DNA from: Bolinopsis microptera
Lineage: Eukaryota; Ctenophora; Tentaculata; Lobata; Bolinopsidae
NCBI RefSeq assembly: GCF_026151205.1
Contig: NC_087078.1
Span: 14,401,118-14,465,117, forward strand
Length of the DNA: 64,000 bases
Direction of reading: 5' to 3'
In this document: positions 1 through 11,200 of the stretch, piece by piece
How the letters are laid out: the number at the start of each line of letters is the position of its first letter
Position numbering within the stretch: the stretch's first letter is position 1
Notes under the pieces: generated by a model
Told to the model about the DNA's origin: nothing
Seen by the model: the letters and a program-made list of their open reading frames with translations, nothing else
The model's database searches: none
Position numbers and translations under genes: made by a program

Positions 1-1115
1 CTGCAGCAGGGCCATCAACTGAAATGACCACCCTTACGCTTTACTGCGGACAACCATGGCTACATAGTTACGCTGTAGAACTTCTAGAAAAGTGTTTACT
101 TACCAAGAATTAGAGCAACTGACTGGTCAGCTTGTTTGATACTTCTTGAGAGTTGGTTTTGCTCTTCAGATACCACAACTGAGCTTTGTCTTAAATGTTC
201 TTCGTACACAGTAAACAGCTGCATACAGGAGTATTTTGGTAAGGTTGAGAAAATTTGAATGAAGGCAGGGTGTATTGTTGTGTTTTACGGAAAGCAAAGT
301 TAGTTTTAACTATAACTTATAAGATGCTTTTTGCTTAAGCACTCGGAATGTTTATGATTAGTGCTCGTTTGATTATTGTCGTACATATAACAGAAGGTTT
401 CACATAAAAATCAAGGCTGAAAAGGTTTGGCCTTATGAGGCATGATTGTCATGCTTAAAGTGTAGATATTTTAGGAAACTTTTCTATGAATGTGTTCTGA
501 TAAATGGAAATTTTTAGGCTACAGAATCGAAATCGGTTTGCAATAGAATTTCACGTTATTATTACTGACCCTAAGTCAACCTTAAATGTTAGGGGTAAAA
601 TACATCTGGTATATCAATAATTAAAAAATATGACTAAAATAAATTGTTTAACTAATTGACCTCATCCCGTTATTTAACTAAAAATGATTCACCTCTATCA
701 AATGTCGGGGGTTAAGCTGTCTGAGAGCAGCATGATCGGAGGCCAAGATTCCAAAGCTCGCACTGTGCTGTAGTAAAGGCTGCAATTTTGTAACTGTCCT
801 CTTGATAGGTTCCTGGATTAGGAGGTGGTCATAGGTAAAACTCAAATATAGTACATTATAGTAGCAGGATGCTAATAGAACATACATCATAGTAGCCTAG
901 CAGGTAATAAATAGAGAATAAGTTATAATAGCAGGATTAAAATATAACACATAATATAGTAGAAGAGTGTAAATGTCAATCTGCTCGATTGTTTAGATTA
1001 AGACGGTTGACTCGGAAACTTTTGTGAATTCTAATCTGAGAAAGCTTTCTACAAGTTTACAAAGTAGGATCCTTGAAAAAACTTTCCGAGAGGGCCAGGG
1101 GTGGTGGGCATGCTA
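1..1115. other. No gene seen
   Basis: AT-rich sequence with only short open frames that resemble no family I recognise and have no splice-site structure. It ends at the tail of the LINE next to it. I see no RNA gene or tandem repeat here. Confidence 0.5.
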
Positions 1116-4100
1116 GGATACAAGGATACAAGGATACAAGGATACAAAAGTGATAATTATTTTATTGAATTCACAATAGTTATAATTCTGAAATAATTTA
1201 AGGTTACACAATTCTAGTTATTTACAAATGTGTAGGGATAAAATAGAAATGTTTTATAATACTATTTTTGAGGTCCTGTAGCATTATGCATTGGCCAGTA
1301 TTTGAGTGGAAATCTGGGCTCTTATAGTAGGCTGTAAAATTTTCGTTCACAGAGAGAATTGAATGGATTGCTCTTGCTGTGGCAGTAAATTTTGTAGGGT
1401 CTAGTGTTTTATCGGATAGCAAACCGGCTAGGTCAGTAATATTTTTGGGATGGAAGTTAAATTTTTCTCTAACTGAGGAGTAGAGTAAACAGTCAGTTAG
1501 AACATGAATTTCGTCCTCAATAGGCTTAAGCCCCTTGCTGAAAAAGCAAAAAGTGCACCATCGATGTTCTCTTGGTACTAGGGGGGTTTCGTAACGGCCC
1601 CTCTCAATGTAAAGATTGTGGCAGCTAATACGAAACCTTGTTAAGCTTTTCCGAGCATCGGGGATCTTAACCACTCCTAAGTATGTTTCTGGTTCAAAAT
1701 CATGTTTAATTTGATTGTAGAATTCTAATTTAGGTGAGGATGCCTTGGCAGATTTCCAGGTATCCACAAATTCTTCCCTCATGTTGTGACTGATTTGGGT
1801 AGAGCTTGGATTTTGAAGAGGATGAGTGGGGGAAGTTATATTTGGTGAGAAGATTAGAGATGTTGGTGTACCAAGGAAGGCCCAGCATAATCTGCTCGTG
1901 AAATGCAGCGGAGAGGAGTTCATTTTCAGTGCTTTCAAGACGACTATAGAAATCTATTGCAAGTTTGCAGGCTTCAAAGAAGAGGGGGTGGCGCCCACTT
2001 TCGCCCCAGCAGCCTATATTTGATGCTTTTGAATGGACAGACAAGGACCACTTGATAAACTTAAGGTGGAATCTTTCATAGTGGTCTTGTGAGATGTACC
2101 TGAGAGTATGCTGGGGGTTGGCTTTGCTATCTGTTTTGGAGAGGTATCTCATGGTTTTTGAGTGAGGACATAAGATTTGGCAGCCATAGAGCAGTATCGG
2201 TTTTATTAGAGAGTCAAATAGAATGTTTAGGGAACGGTGAGAGAGGGCATCTTTGACGATATTGCCTTTGAGGCCATAGAGAGCACGGAGAGCCTTGGCC
2301 CTCAGTTCAGTATTTGCTGCTGTAAAAGATCCATTTCTGTGGAATATAATGCCAAGATAGCAGTATTTTTCGGTGTGTTGGATGGGCTGGCCTCCCAAAA
2401 TGAATGTTTCATAGGATTGTTTTCTTTTAGGAGGGCAGAATATGAGAATCTTGGTTTTTTTAATGTTTACTTCAAGGCCCATAGAGTTACAGAAGTCGAA
2501 TAGGATGTTTATATTGTCTTGCAAGGCCTTGGGACTTAGGGCAAGTAGGACAAGATCGTCAGCCCAGAGCAGATGTGATATTAGGACGTCAGCTAGAATA
2601 GGATAATCACCAACAGATTTCAGGAGAGATGACAAGTCGTTGATATAGATTTTAAAAAGGTCCGGTGATAGGGGGTGTCCCTGCTCTGTTCCTTTTCCAA
2701 TGTCAATATTAGGGGACAAGAGTTTGGAGATTTTTATATGAGCTATTGAGTTTCTATACATATCACTTAGGCAATTGAAGAAGTTTCCAGTTATTCCAAG
2801 GCATGTGATTTTGTGCAGAAGGAGGTCCCTACATACAGTGTCAAAGGCCTTTCTTAGATCAACAAAGCATGCATAGAGGCGAGCTTTCTTAACCTTGGTA
2901 TATTTGTCAATGACTGTCTTAAGGGTAAAAACGTGGTCATTTGTTTGAGCACCCTTCGAGAACCCTAGTTGTTCTTTTGGGTCAGGGCAGTAGAGCTTTT
3001 TGAAGTGCAGGAGACGCTCAAGTAAGATGCTAGAAAATAGTTTACCCATACAGCTACCAACAGCTATTGCTCTGTAGTTGTCCGGGCTGAAAGGGTTGCC
3101 AGACTTGTAAATAGGAGTAATGATGCTGGTGTGCCATGGATAGTAACCAGAGACCAGTGAGTGGTTGAAGTTTTTGAGGATGGCTTTGAGACAAAGCGGA
3201 GTTACGCTCTGAAGCATCTCGTTGGATATCAAGTCGTTTGAGCAACTTTTACCTTTTTTGAGATTTTTGATGGCAGAGGTCACTTCAGATTCTGACATGA
3301 GCTTATTTAGGATATCCAGATCTGGTGGTTCAGGGTAATGTTTGTGATTGTGGTGAGTGAGATCTGGCTCCTGGTCTGGTTTTTTATAAAGGGATGCAAA
3401 GAAGTCATGGAAGCTAGCTAAATCAAATTTGTCAAGTAAGGGGCTAGTGTCATGTTCTTGTTTAAGCCGTTTAAATTTTTTCCAGTCGAGTATGTGACCT
3501 TCTTCTATAGCTTCATTTAACTTCTTAAGGAAAGCTACTTTCTTACTGTTTACAAAATTGCTATGCTTGTTGCGTTGCTTAAAGTATTCTCGTCTGAGGA
3601 TACTGTTACAGTGCTTACTACCAAGCCGGTTTGCTAGCCTATTTAGGTTCCGCCGCGAGGAGTTGACTTGTGGGTCGAACCATTTCTTACGGGCAGAATT
3701 TTTGGGAGGCTTTTTCACTTTTAAGGCTATATCAGCAGCACTGTGGAGACATTTTATGACTGCATCGTTCAGTTCGTGATTGCCCTCCAGAGTACTGCTA
3801 AATTCATTTGTCACAATGCTTTCCAGATTGTTGATAATTTCGGGCGAGGTAAGGGCTTTTTTAAATAGTGAATGGGAGGTGTTGCTATCCCACTTATAGC
3901 CACAAGGAAAGTTAGAAAAGTCTGGGAGCTGGAAGTTTGCGACAAATGGTTCAAATGTAGTGAGTTTCAAGACTAATGGACAATGATCAGAGTATGATGT
4001 AAACTCTTTTACTTGGAGAGAGTTTACATGATCTCTTGCCCATGAGGTGATTACAAAATAGTCAACCACACTGCTTCCATTGTATTTGTGACAGGTCATT

Positions 4101-4640
4101 TTTCCAGTGGTGTCCCCAAGGGTACGACCATTAAGAATTTTGAGTTGGTTATTGATAACCATGTCAAGAAAGTGTTGGCAGTGGGGTTCAGATATTGTAA
4201 GGTCAGAATTATTTCTTGGTTCTTCTATGTCGTGCTCGAGTCCAATGTCGTTATAGATGTCATGGATGGCAGGTGCATTACAGGAAAGGATATAGTCTGG
4301 GAGTTTTCCAGTTCTTGCATTTGCATCGCCACACATAATAACTTCTCCCTTTTGACGTAGTCTGATACAGATAGAGTCAAGAGCAGAGAAGGTATTAGCA
4401 GTATAATCTGGATTCTTCTTGACATAGGACGAGTATGCAGGGCTAATATAATAACATACCAAAAATAGGTCAAAATCAAGTTTAAAAAAGTTCTTGTCCA
4501 GTTTAGCAACAATAATGTCATGCTATGAGTTACCCCACCCTGCCCAACAAGAGTAACAGCAAAAATTCTTGGTATGTAAGCGGCCACTTTATTTCCCATC
4601 CCCATGTTTTTAACATTATAATTTTTTGTCCACTAGTTAT
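1116..4640 (-). mobile_element. Decayed LINE (CR1/L2-like non-LTR retrotransposon)
   Basis: A minus-strand non-LTR retrotransposon. The 3' end is clear: after the last stop comes a short AT-rich UTR (1146-1221), then about four copies of the octamer TTGTATCC (1116-1146 on the plus strand as GGATACAA units). A short octamer tail instead of poly-A is typical of the CR1/L2/Rex group. The body encodes the C-terminal part of an AP endonuclease, a full reverse transcriptase and a C-terminal extension. Frameshifts near 4520 and near 1790 break the coding region. The 5' end could not be placed: endonuclease similarity fades above about 4600, where a stop appears in frame. Clade assignment is inferred from the tail and the motifs only. 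Confidence 0.85.
1222..4605 (-). pseudogene. LINE endonuclease/reverse transcriptase, frameshifted
   Basis: The main open frame runs 4462 to 1730 (910 codons), flanked by pieces in other frames upstream (4605 to about 4520) and downstream (about 1790 to 1222). In order: endonuclease residues GDANAR and SDHCPL; RT blocks KSCSNDLISNEML, AFDTVCRDLL and GTEQGHPLSPDLF; then the catalytic LLWADDLVLL, with W in place of the usual Y or F before ADD; then a C-terminal region containing RFRISCHNL and an H/C-rich WCTFC...DEIHVLTDC segment in the last frame. The protein would nick DNA and copy the element's RNA at the target. With at least two frame breaks and an incomplete endonuclease this copy should be inactive. 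Read-through or frameshifting between frames is unlikely given the missing 5' part. Confidence 0.85.
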
Positions 4641-6736
4641 GGCATACTATGGAATCATAATTGTGATGTTAGCTTTGTATTGCGAAAGCGTTGTTGAATA
4701 TCATATAGCTACTGGCATGTACAGCAAACAGATTGTTAAATTCTGTCTCCATTATGTATTACGCAAGATCGTTTATGCTCATGCCATTGAATGTACATTG
4801 CCTTTTAAAGTCCATTGCCCCTTTCAGCCTTGAGGACGTTTTAGGATCTAAGAAATGTCAAACAGTATATATACAATAAATTAAATCAAGTGATGCAATT
4901 GGCAGAGCACAATCGTAAATCCTGAGCAATAGATACCATCTATCCCTCGTAGCTCTTCTCCTCAGGTATGAGGACGTTTTAAGCATAGATGCTTAATATT
5001 ATAAGGATTATATGTAATGAGGGCAGTGATTACAGTGGTTTTAAGCTTGAATAAAAGTCAGGCTTGAATGCCCGAGGTCGATTTGCATCTTTTATATACA
5101 ATGAGACCCTGATTTACAATTTAAATGTAACCTGATTTACTCTAAACCCCTTTCCCCAAAATTTTTGGAAAATGTCTACATTTTAATTTGATATCCTCAT
5201 GCTCCTTTGAAATATTGCTTATAAATGGGTCCTGATGTATGGCGAGCTTATCGGGCGTGAAAGCAATATAACAATATACATATTTATAAAGCTACAACAA
5301 AGTACAATGGACCAGTTAAGAGGTATTAAAAATTGTGTACCTTACTTTTGTCATTACATGATGGATCTTTGTTTACAACCACAATGTCACCTCCCCCTGT
5401 TTTACTCTGGTCGGCACCCATTATTATCTAGACTAAAAATATAATAATTACAAATTATAATTATAAATAGATCTGATTGATTCTTTTTGAATTACAAGTG
5501 TTGTGTTTAGTAGAGAAGCTGTTTAATTAGATTCTATATACAAATTCTTACAAGGAACCTGAGCTGGCCCTGATGAATTTCTTGAGAAAGATCTTAAGAA
5601 CTGTGTCCAGAGCCTTGCATACCCACTAAGTGTTTGTGTGACCTGTAATTCTCAACCGAATCCATACCCCTGATTGGAAGCTGAAACTTGTGGTACAAGT
5701 GCACTGAAGGATGATAAGTCTTCGATTGTATTGAAAACTACAGTTCCATCTCATATAAAATATAAAATTATTTGCAGTACCTCTGGCCTTTCTTAAGGCT
5801 GATCTTCTGAACAAAGTGCTTCTTTGTGAAATGTGTTCTTAGATTTTTTTAAAAACTTTTTTTTTTTTATATCCTGTCATCACTCCTGGAGTAATGGATA
5901 TTATATGTTTATTTCACTAAAGACCACTAAAGACCACCTTAGTGGTCTTTTTAAAGTAAAAAAAGTAAAGTGAAGTAACATTTATGACATCAAATCATCA
6001 CACATGTCTACAAAATATCATTGCACTAAGCTATGTGGAAAAATATGTAATAAATATTCCCCCAACAAAAATGTATCAAAACATTATCCTATTTTAAAAA
6101 CCTAATCAAACTTCCCAGTGGAATACAGATTTATAAAACGCTTTTTTGCCACTTAAGGATGAATCAAAAGATAAGATGTTTCTCTTTATTACTGACATAA
6201 CTGGCTCCCTCAATTTCTATTAAAACTTCATTAGAAACATTCCAAAAAAAGCAATTATTTATAATACTTTTAGAAATCAGATCTTTCTTAAATCTTTCTA
6301 ATTTAATTTTAAAGCCTAAAACTGTCACAGAGTTTTTGACGTTCGGAGGGAATTTGTTCCAAAATGGAATTAATACAAATTTTTAAAAATACAAATTTAA
6401 ATTTTGATCTTTATTACAGATTAAACATTCACCTACCCATGTGCTTTCGCGCCACTGTGGGCGCGCTTGTTTTACAAGCAAGCGCAAGGGCTCTGGATAG
6501 AGCAAAATTAAACATATCATAGATATCATAGATAGCAATAAAAGCCGCGCGTCAGCTAATTGCCTCCACTTGGATTAATAATAATTTCAATCACAAATAG
6601 ACAAAACCCCTTAAAGGATGGCAGCTCAAAAGGCTCAATGCACCATCGGTAAGCTCAAAGACTCGAGTGCCAATGATATATGGCTATTGGCTTTTCCAAA
6701 CCCCTTTTCGCCGCGATTGGCCCAGTATGGTCCTAA
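4641..6736. other. Gene-free AT-rich interval
   Basis: Only short chance frames. A small inverted repeat lies at 5919-5950 (AAAGACCACT paired with AGTGGTCTTT around a 12-base loop). From about 6430 the base composition shifts to GC-rich patches (for example TTTCGCGCCACTGTGGGCGCGC at 6442-6463) that resemble the pieces at 9500-9680, so this end already belongs to the nest of inverted-repeat elements. Confidence 0.5.
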
Positions 6737-6928
6737 TTTGTATCACGTTGTGACCCCCACGGTTGTTTCGCCCCTTTATCGTCCTGACGATACAGGGGGA
6801 GCCGTATGACCCGCCGCGCACGGGTGCGCGGCTCCCCTGTATCGTTGAAACTCTTAACTCTATATCGTTGAAACTTTATATTATAGTGAAGCGACAGTGG
6901 GAGTCACCACGTGCATGATACAAGGAAA
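6737..6928. mobile_element. Palindromic MITE, copy A
   Basis: The left arm (6738-6803) contains TTGTATCACGTTGTGACCCC. The right arm (6820-6928) contains its inverted partner, GGGAGTCACCACGTGCATGATACAAGG in pieces. They meet at a GC-rich palindrome at 6811-6833 (CGCCGCGCAC...GTGCGCGGC). A shorter relative lies at 9380-9471 with the same centre and right arm. The two copies and the inverted symmetry indicate a non-autonomous foldback or TIR element. No coding capacity and no clear target-site duplication were found, so the superfamily is unassigned. Confidence 0.6.
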
Positions 6929-7407
6929 AAATATTTTTGGATAATCTTGATTTTAATTCAACTTCTTATCTACGATGCATGATTTGTTTTTGGTTCCAAA
7001 ATAAAAATATAAATAAATTCAGTTTTTAATATTTTGAAAGATTGAAACAACTTTTAAAATGATTATTAAACAGACAATTTGCAAAAGCCCAAATGTCATG
7101 TTTTTAATTTTTAGTTAAGGCGCAGTTTATATCTCCGCCAAAAGCATCACATTTTAGCATTAATGCGTGTAGTTTTCTCAACTATTTTCACAGTCGCGCC
7201 TTCCTGAAGTTACATTAAACAGCCTCTTTTGCTTCCTAACATACCAGTTTATAGGAAGCAAAATATTATATATAAGTAAAGTACAGGTGGTTTAATTTAA
7301 ACAAACGGCTTGATATGAGCTTGCGCACGACATTAATAATTAAGTGATTTGCACGCGTGGCGCATTTCAATCGTCAAGCATGGCTGATGGCTAGCACATA
7401 ACATTCA

Positions 7408-7790
7408 ATTATTCTGTCTTATTTTGTTCCATTTTAAACTGTACGATTAATTGCGAGTGTGTTTTATACACATTTGAGTTCACAGTTGTGAACTTTATTT
7501 TCAGTATTTTATGTGACAGAGATTAGTTTAACTAATATTTGCTTCTCCTAAATCAGCTTATTTTTTAACATTTGATCAATTATTCTGTCTTATTTTGTTC
7601 CATTTTAAACTGTACGATCAGTTGTGAGTGTGTTTTATATACATTTGAGTTCATAGTTGTGAACTTTATTTCCAGTATTTTATGTGACAGAGATTAGTTT
7701 AACTAATATTTGCTTCTCCTAAATCAGCTTATTTTTTAACATTTGATCAATTATTCTGTCTTATTTTGTTCTCTTAAATTTGATCCTTCG
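7408..7790. repeat. Direct ~168-bp repeat, inverted copies at 8690-8945
   Basis: Two full copies and one partial copy of a unit starting ATTATTCTGTCTTATTTTGT recur at about 168-bp spacing (7410, 7578, 7749). The same sequence appears reverse-complemented twice at 8690-8945 (TGATCGTACAGTTTAAAATG...). These are the sub-terminal arms of the 7119-9125 element and could fold its interior into a long hairpin. Confidence 0.8.
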
Positions 7791-8049
7791 AACAGCTGTT
7801 GAGCAATGAAACGCAAACATAATCTTAGCAAAATGAATATATTTCTTTTATCTTCAGCATTTAATCAGTCACATAATCTGAGAATATCAATGGTTAGTAT
7901 GAAAATGTCAAAAATTCTCATCAAAAATGTAGTAAAGTCTCAAAAAATTAATTTAGCATCTCGTCAAAATGGAATAGTTTAAAATCAGAACAAAATTAAT
8001 GGCATATATTATAATAATGTGGAGTCTGCAGTAGTTCATTAAATCAAAA

Positions 8050-8690
8050 AAACGCATAGCAAGGACTAGGAATAGCTTAACTCTAACAACTAGATCAAAC
8101 ATCTCGTGACAACTATTGTAGTTTTAATACTGTCATAACAAGGACTAGGAATAGCTCAACTCTAATAACTAGATCAAACATCTAGTCTCGTGACAATTAT
8201 TACAGTTTTAATACTGTCATAGCAAGGACTAGGAATAGCTCAACTCTAATAACTAGATCAAACATCTCGTGACATTTATTACAGTTTTAATACTGTCATA
8301 TCAAGGACTAGGAATAGCTCAACTCTAACAACTAGATCAAACATCTCGTGACAACTATTGTAGTTTTAATACTGTCATAGCAATAACTAGGAATAGCTCA
8401 ACTCTAATAACTAGATCAAACATCTCGTGACAATTATTACAGTTTTAATACTGTCATATCAAGGACTAGGAATAGCTCAACTCTAATAACTAGATCAAAG
8501 TTCAAACATCTCGTGACAACTATTGTAGTTTTAATACTGTCATAACAAGGACTAGGAATAGCTCAACTCTAATAACTAGATCAAACATCTCGTGACAATT
8601 ATTACAGTTTTAATACTGTCGTAGCAAGGACTAGGAATAGCTCAACTCTAATAACTAGATCAAACATCTCGTGACAATCATTATAATTTT
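8050..8690. repeat. Minisatellite, ~81-bp unit, 8 copies
   Basis: A unit containing AGCAAGGACTAGGAATAGCT recurs near 8056, 8136, 8218, 8300, 8379, 8459, 8542 and 8622. Copies differ by a few substitutions and small indels (one has GTTCAAA inserted). The array forms the centre of the 7119-9125 transposon, a common arrangement in non-autonomous elements with tandem cores. Confidence 0.85.
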
Positions 8691-9219
8691 CATACACAAC
8701 TGATCGTACAGTTTAAAATGGAACAAAATAAGACAGAATAATTGATAAAATGTTAAATAATAAGCTGATTTAAGAGAAGAAAATATTAGTCAACTGAAAT
8801 TCTAATCTGATAAAGTGCACTGCAACTGTAAACTCAAATGAATTAAACAAATTCACAACTGATCGTACAGTTTAAAATGGAACAAAATAAGACAGAATAA
8901 TTGATCAAATGTTTAAAAAATAAGCTGTTTAAAGATAAAGGAATCATATCAGACGAGTAGTTAAATGCGGGGCGAAGGTCTCAATTGAAGGAATAAATTG
9001 CTGCAGGGCGCGGCATAGCAACCATCCAATGCGCAACCATCCAATGCGAAAATTTAAAATCACATTTGGATATAATGCGCGTGAGTGCTTACAAATTTGC
9101 TTTTGGCGGAGATATAAACTGCGCCTTTTAGTTAAAGCCTAGCCTAGATTTTGTTTTACTTAATATTGTAGCTACGAGAAGCATGATTGGATGCGCGGCG
9201 CGGCCAAAAAGTTCCATGA

Positions 9220-9785
9220 CAGGTGATACTCGTAAAATATTCGTTTTGAATATTACCGGACCGTCTCGGACCGTCGACGAGTCCAACTCGCGCGTCCTGG
9301 TAGGTTATAAACCTATAACCAAGAAGTGCATCGCGCTACAATTGTTAATAAAATCTGTTATTGTTGTAGGTTTATTTTGTCATACGTTGTATGACCCGCC
9401 GCGCACGAAGTGCGCGGCTCCCCCTGTAGCGCTATAGTGAAGCGACCGTGGGGGTCACCACGTGATACAAGGTTTATTAGTTCACATACAACATAGCCAT
9501 GTGACTACGCGTACTGCGTGACGCTTAATTGACGATGTCAATTCATGGCAGCTCGGCGCGGCACAGTAGCGCATTTCGCCGATCTAGACGATCTCTCGCT
9601 GTGAGTAGCCTCATTGAGTGCGCGGCGCGGCACAGTAACGCATCGCGCTACAACGTGACGCGTGCTACTGCAAGCGAGAGGGCTCTGGTTAGTTTATAAG
9701 CTACCAGGACGCGCGCCGAGTTGGACTCGTCGACTAGATCCTGGAACAAATTTGGAACAAATATTTTACGAGTATCACCCGTTAA
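9220..9785. mobile_element. TIR element with ~100-bp inverted ends
   Basis: The left end (9220-9320) starts GGTGATACTCGTAAAATATT. The right end (9686-9785) finishes with the reverse complement AATATTTTACGAGTATCACC. The arms stay complementary for about 100 bp, through the SalI-like GTCGAC and the CAGGACGCGCG segment, with a few indels. A second GC-palindromic copy related to 6737-6928 sits inside (9380-9471). A lone right end of the same family lies at 10137-10235. No transposase frame and no convincing target-site duplication were found. Confidence 0.65.
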
Positions 9786-10005
9786 TGTTATTGTAGCCAG
9801 TTTGCAGCTATTTTAAATGTTTACCATCATTATACAAATAAGTTATAACATATATAACATGTATAATACTTTTTGACATTCAAAAATAATAGCAAATTAA
9901 AACCATTATTATTTTATTTCTTCATTTATTTCTTCATAATATAAAAAGCATTGTAGCGTAAATAGCTTTTATTTTTTAATTTACAATAATCACTTTAAAA
10001 ATGTA

Positions 10006-10078
10006 CAAATAGTTTGACCACAAATAGTTTTACCACAAATAGTTTGTCCACAAATAGTTTGACCACAAATAGTTTGAC
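10006..10078. repeat. 15-bp tandem repeat, ~5 copies
   Basis: AAATAGTTTGACCAC recurs about five times with single-base changes. It lies between elements of the inverted-repeat nest and has no visible coding meaning. Confidence 0.85.
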
Positions 10079-10136
10079 GAAATGTCGCATACACAATATA
10101 TATATTGAATATAAAAATTGAATATCGGCGCACAAA

Positions 10137-10235
10137 TTTTAGGTTTATAACCTATACCAGGACGCGCGCCGAGTTAGACTCGTCGACGGTCCTAATATAT
10201 GGAACAAATATTTTACGAGTATCACCCGTTAACGC
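10137..10235. mobile_element. Solo terminus of the 9220-9785 element family
   Basis: It matches the right end at 9686-9785 in the same orientation: CCAGGACGCGCGCCGAGTTA, then the GTCGACGGTCC segment, then TATTTTACGAGTATCACCCG. No partner end was found beyond it, so it is either a broken copy or the product of recombination between copies. Confidence 0.65.
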
Positions 10236-10371
10236 ACAATTAGTGTCCGATTAAAATTGAGCGCTGTTCAGTTATTTTTAAACTTCGCCTACCACTGTTT
10301 AATGTTTTTAATGGATATTGTGTTGGGTCCAGTCGTCGTTAATTCATTGTTACATCGAAAGGGTTGTAATA

Positions 10372-10700
10372 CTAATAACCAGTGGCGTAACGAAAGGCCC
10401 TGCTGACCCCGCTGTGCAGGGGGGCGCCGTCTTAGGGGGGCGCCAAATCGTTGTTTGAATGTGGGACAATTTCGAAAACTTAACTAAAGTACTAGCAAAA
10501 CTGCGCGTTTTGCTCTAGATACACACTTTTTTAGAGATTTTACCGGCGTATTCTTTAAAATCACCTAATTTGTTCAATTTTAGGGAGGGGCACCAAAAAG
10601 GGAGGGGGCGCCAACAGGGGGGCGCTTTTTTTTCAGCAGTACAGGGGGGCGCCAACAGGCAACGTTACGCCACAGGCAACGTTACGCCACTGCTAATAAC
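10372..10700. mobile_element. hAT-type MITE, 313 bp, 8-bp TSD
   Basis: The element (10380-10692) begins CAGTGGCGTAACG and ends CGTTACGCCACTG, a perfect 13-bp TIR. It is flanked by CTAATAAC on both sides (10372-10379 and 10693-10700). An 8-bp duplication and CAG-type ends are characteristic of hAT transposons. The interior is GC-rich with repeated GGGGGGCGCC motifs. The last 20 bp are partly duplicated (CAGGCAACGTTACGCCA twice). It has no coding capacity. Confidence 0.85.
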
Positions 10701-11200
10701 ACCTTCGCTTCTGAGTGCTGATACAATATAGTGTCTAATATATAGTGCCCCACTGTTATTTGTTTTGAAACTCCTCGCCAGCTAGTCTGAGGTGACTTGC
10801 AGTCTATGCTGATAATACCTCTGCAAATTATCAGCTCTCAGTGTCCACGAGTTTTAGTGGATATAATTCCCGGAAGGTATTAAAAAATTCTTGGCAGCGG
10901 TCAGCCTGTCATTCCGCCATATTATATCTTCGATCAAAAATTGTGTTTATGAACGTAACGAACAGGTAAAATATTTAGTGCTAAAATAGGGTATTGAAAC
11001 ATTCTAAATTCCGCATTCAATTTCTGTTTTATCTGTACATGGACGTTTTTAATTTCCCGCTGCCTTTGAATGTGAGTCTGATTTATACTAGATAGATTAT
11101 GTTTGTCTCTGTTGGCCTTCTGTAAACTTCTTTTATTTCGTCCATCATACAGATGCTTAAGATTTCACGCTCAAATTAATTATCCTCACGAGATACCTCA
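10693..11200. other. Downstream flank of the TSPO gene, no gene seen
   Basis: No frame of interest. This should contain the 3' UTR of the minus-strand TSPO gene, whose stop codon is at 11201-11203. Confidence 0.5.

Larger units (their letters stand above)
7109..9135. mobile_element. 2-kb non-autonomous DNA transposon with 27-bp TIRs and 10-bp TSD
   Basis: The element runs 7119-9125. Its first 27 bases (GGCGCAGTTTATATCTCCGC then CAAAAGC) are the perfect reverse complement of its last 27. It is flanked on both sides by TTTTAGTTAA (7109-7118 and 9126-9135), a 10-bp target-site duplication. Inside are sub-terminal inverted repeats (7408-7790 against 8690-8945) around a tandem array (8050-8690). 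No transposase frame is present, so it would depend on an element elsewhere. A duplication of 9-11 bp and termini starting with G fit the Mutator (MULE) superfamily, which is an inference. The perfect TIRs and TSD suggest a fairly recent insertion. Confidence 0.85.
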
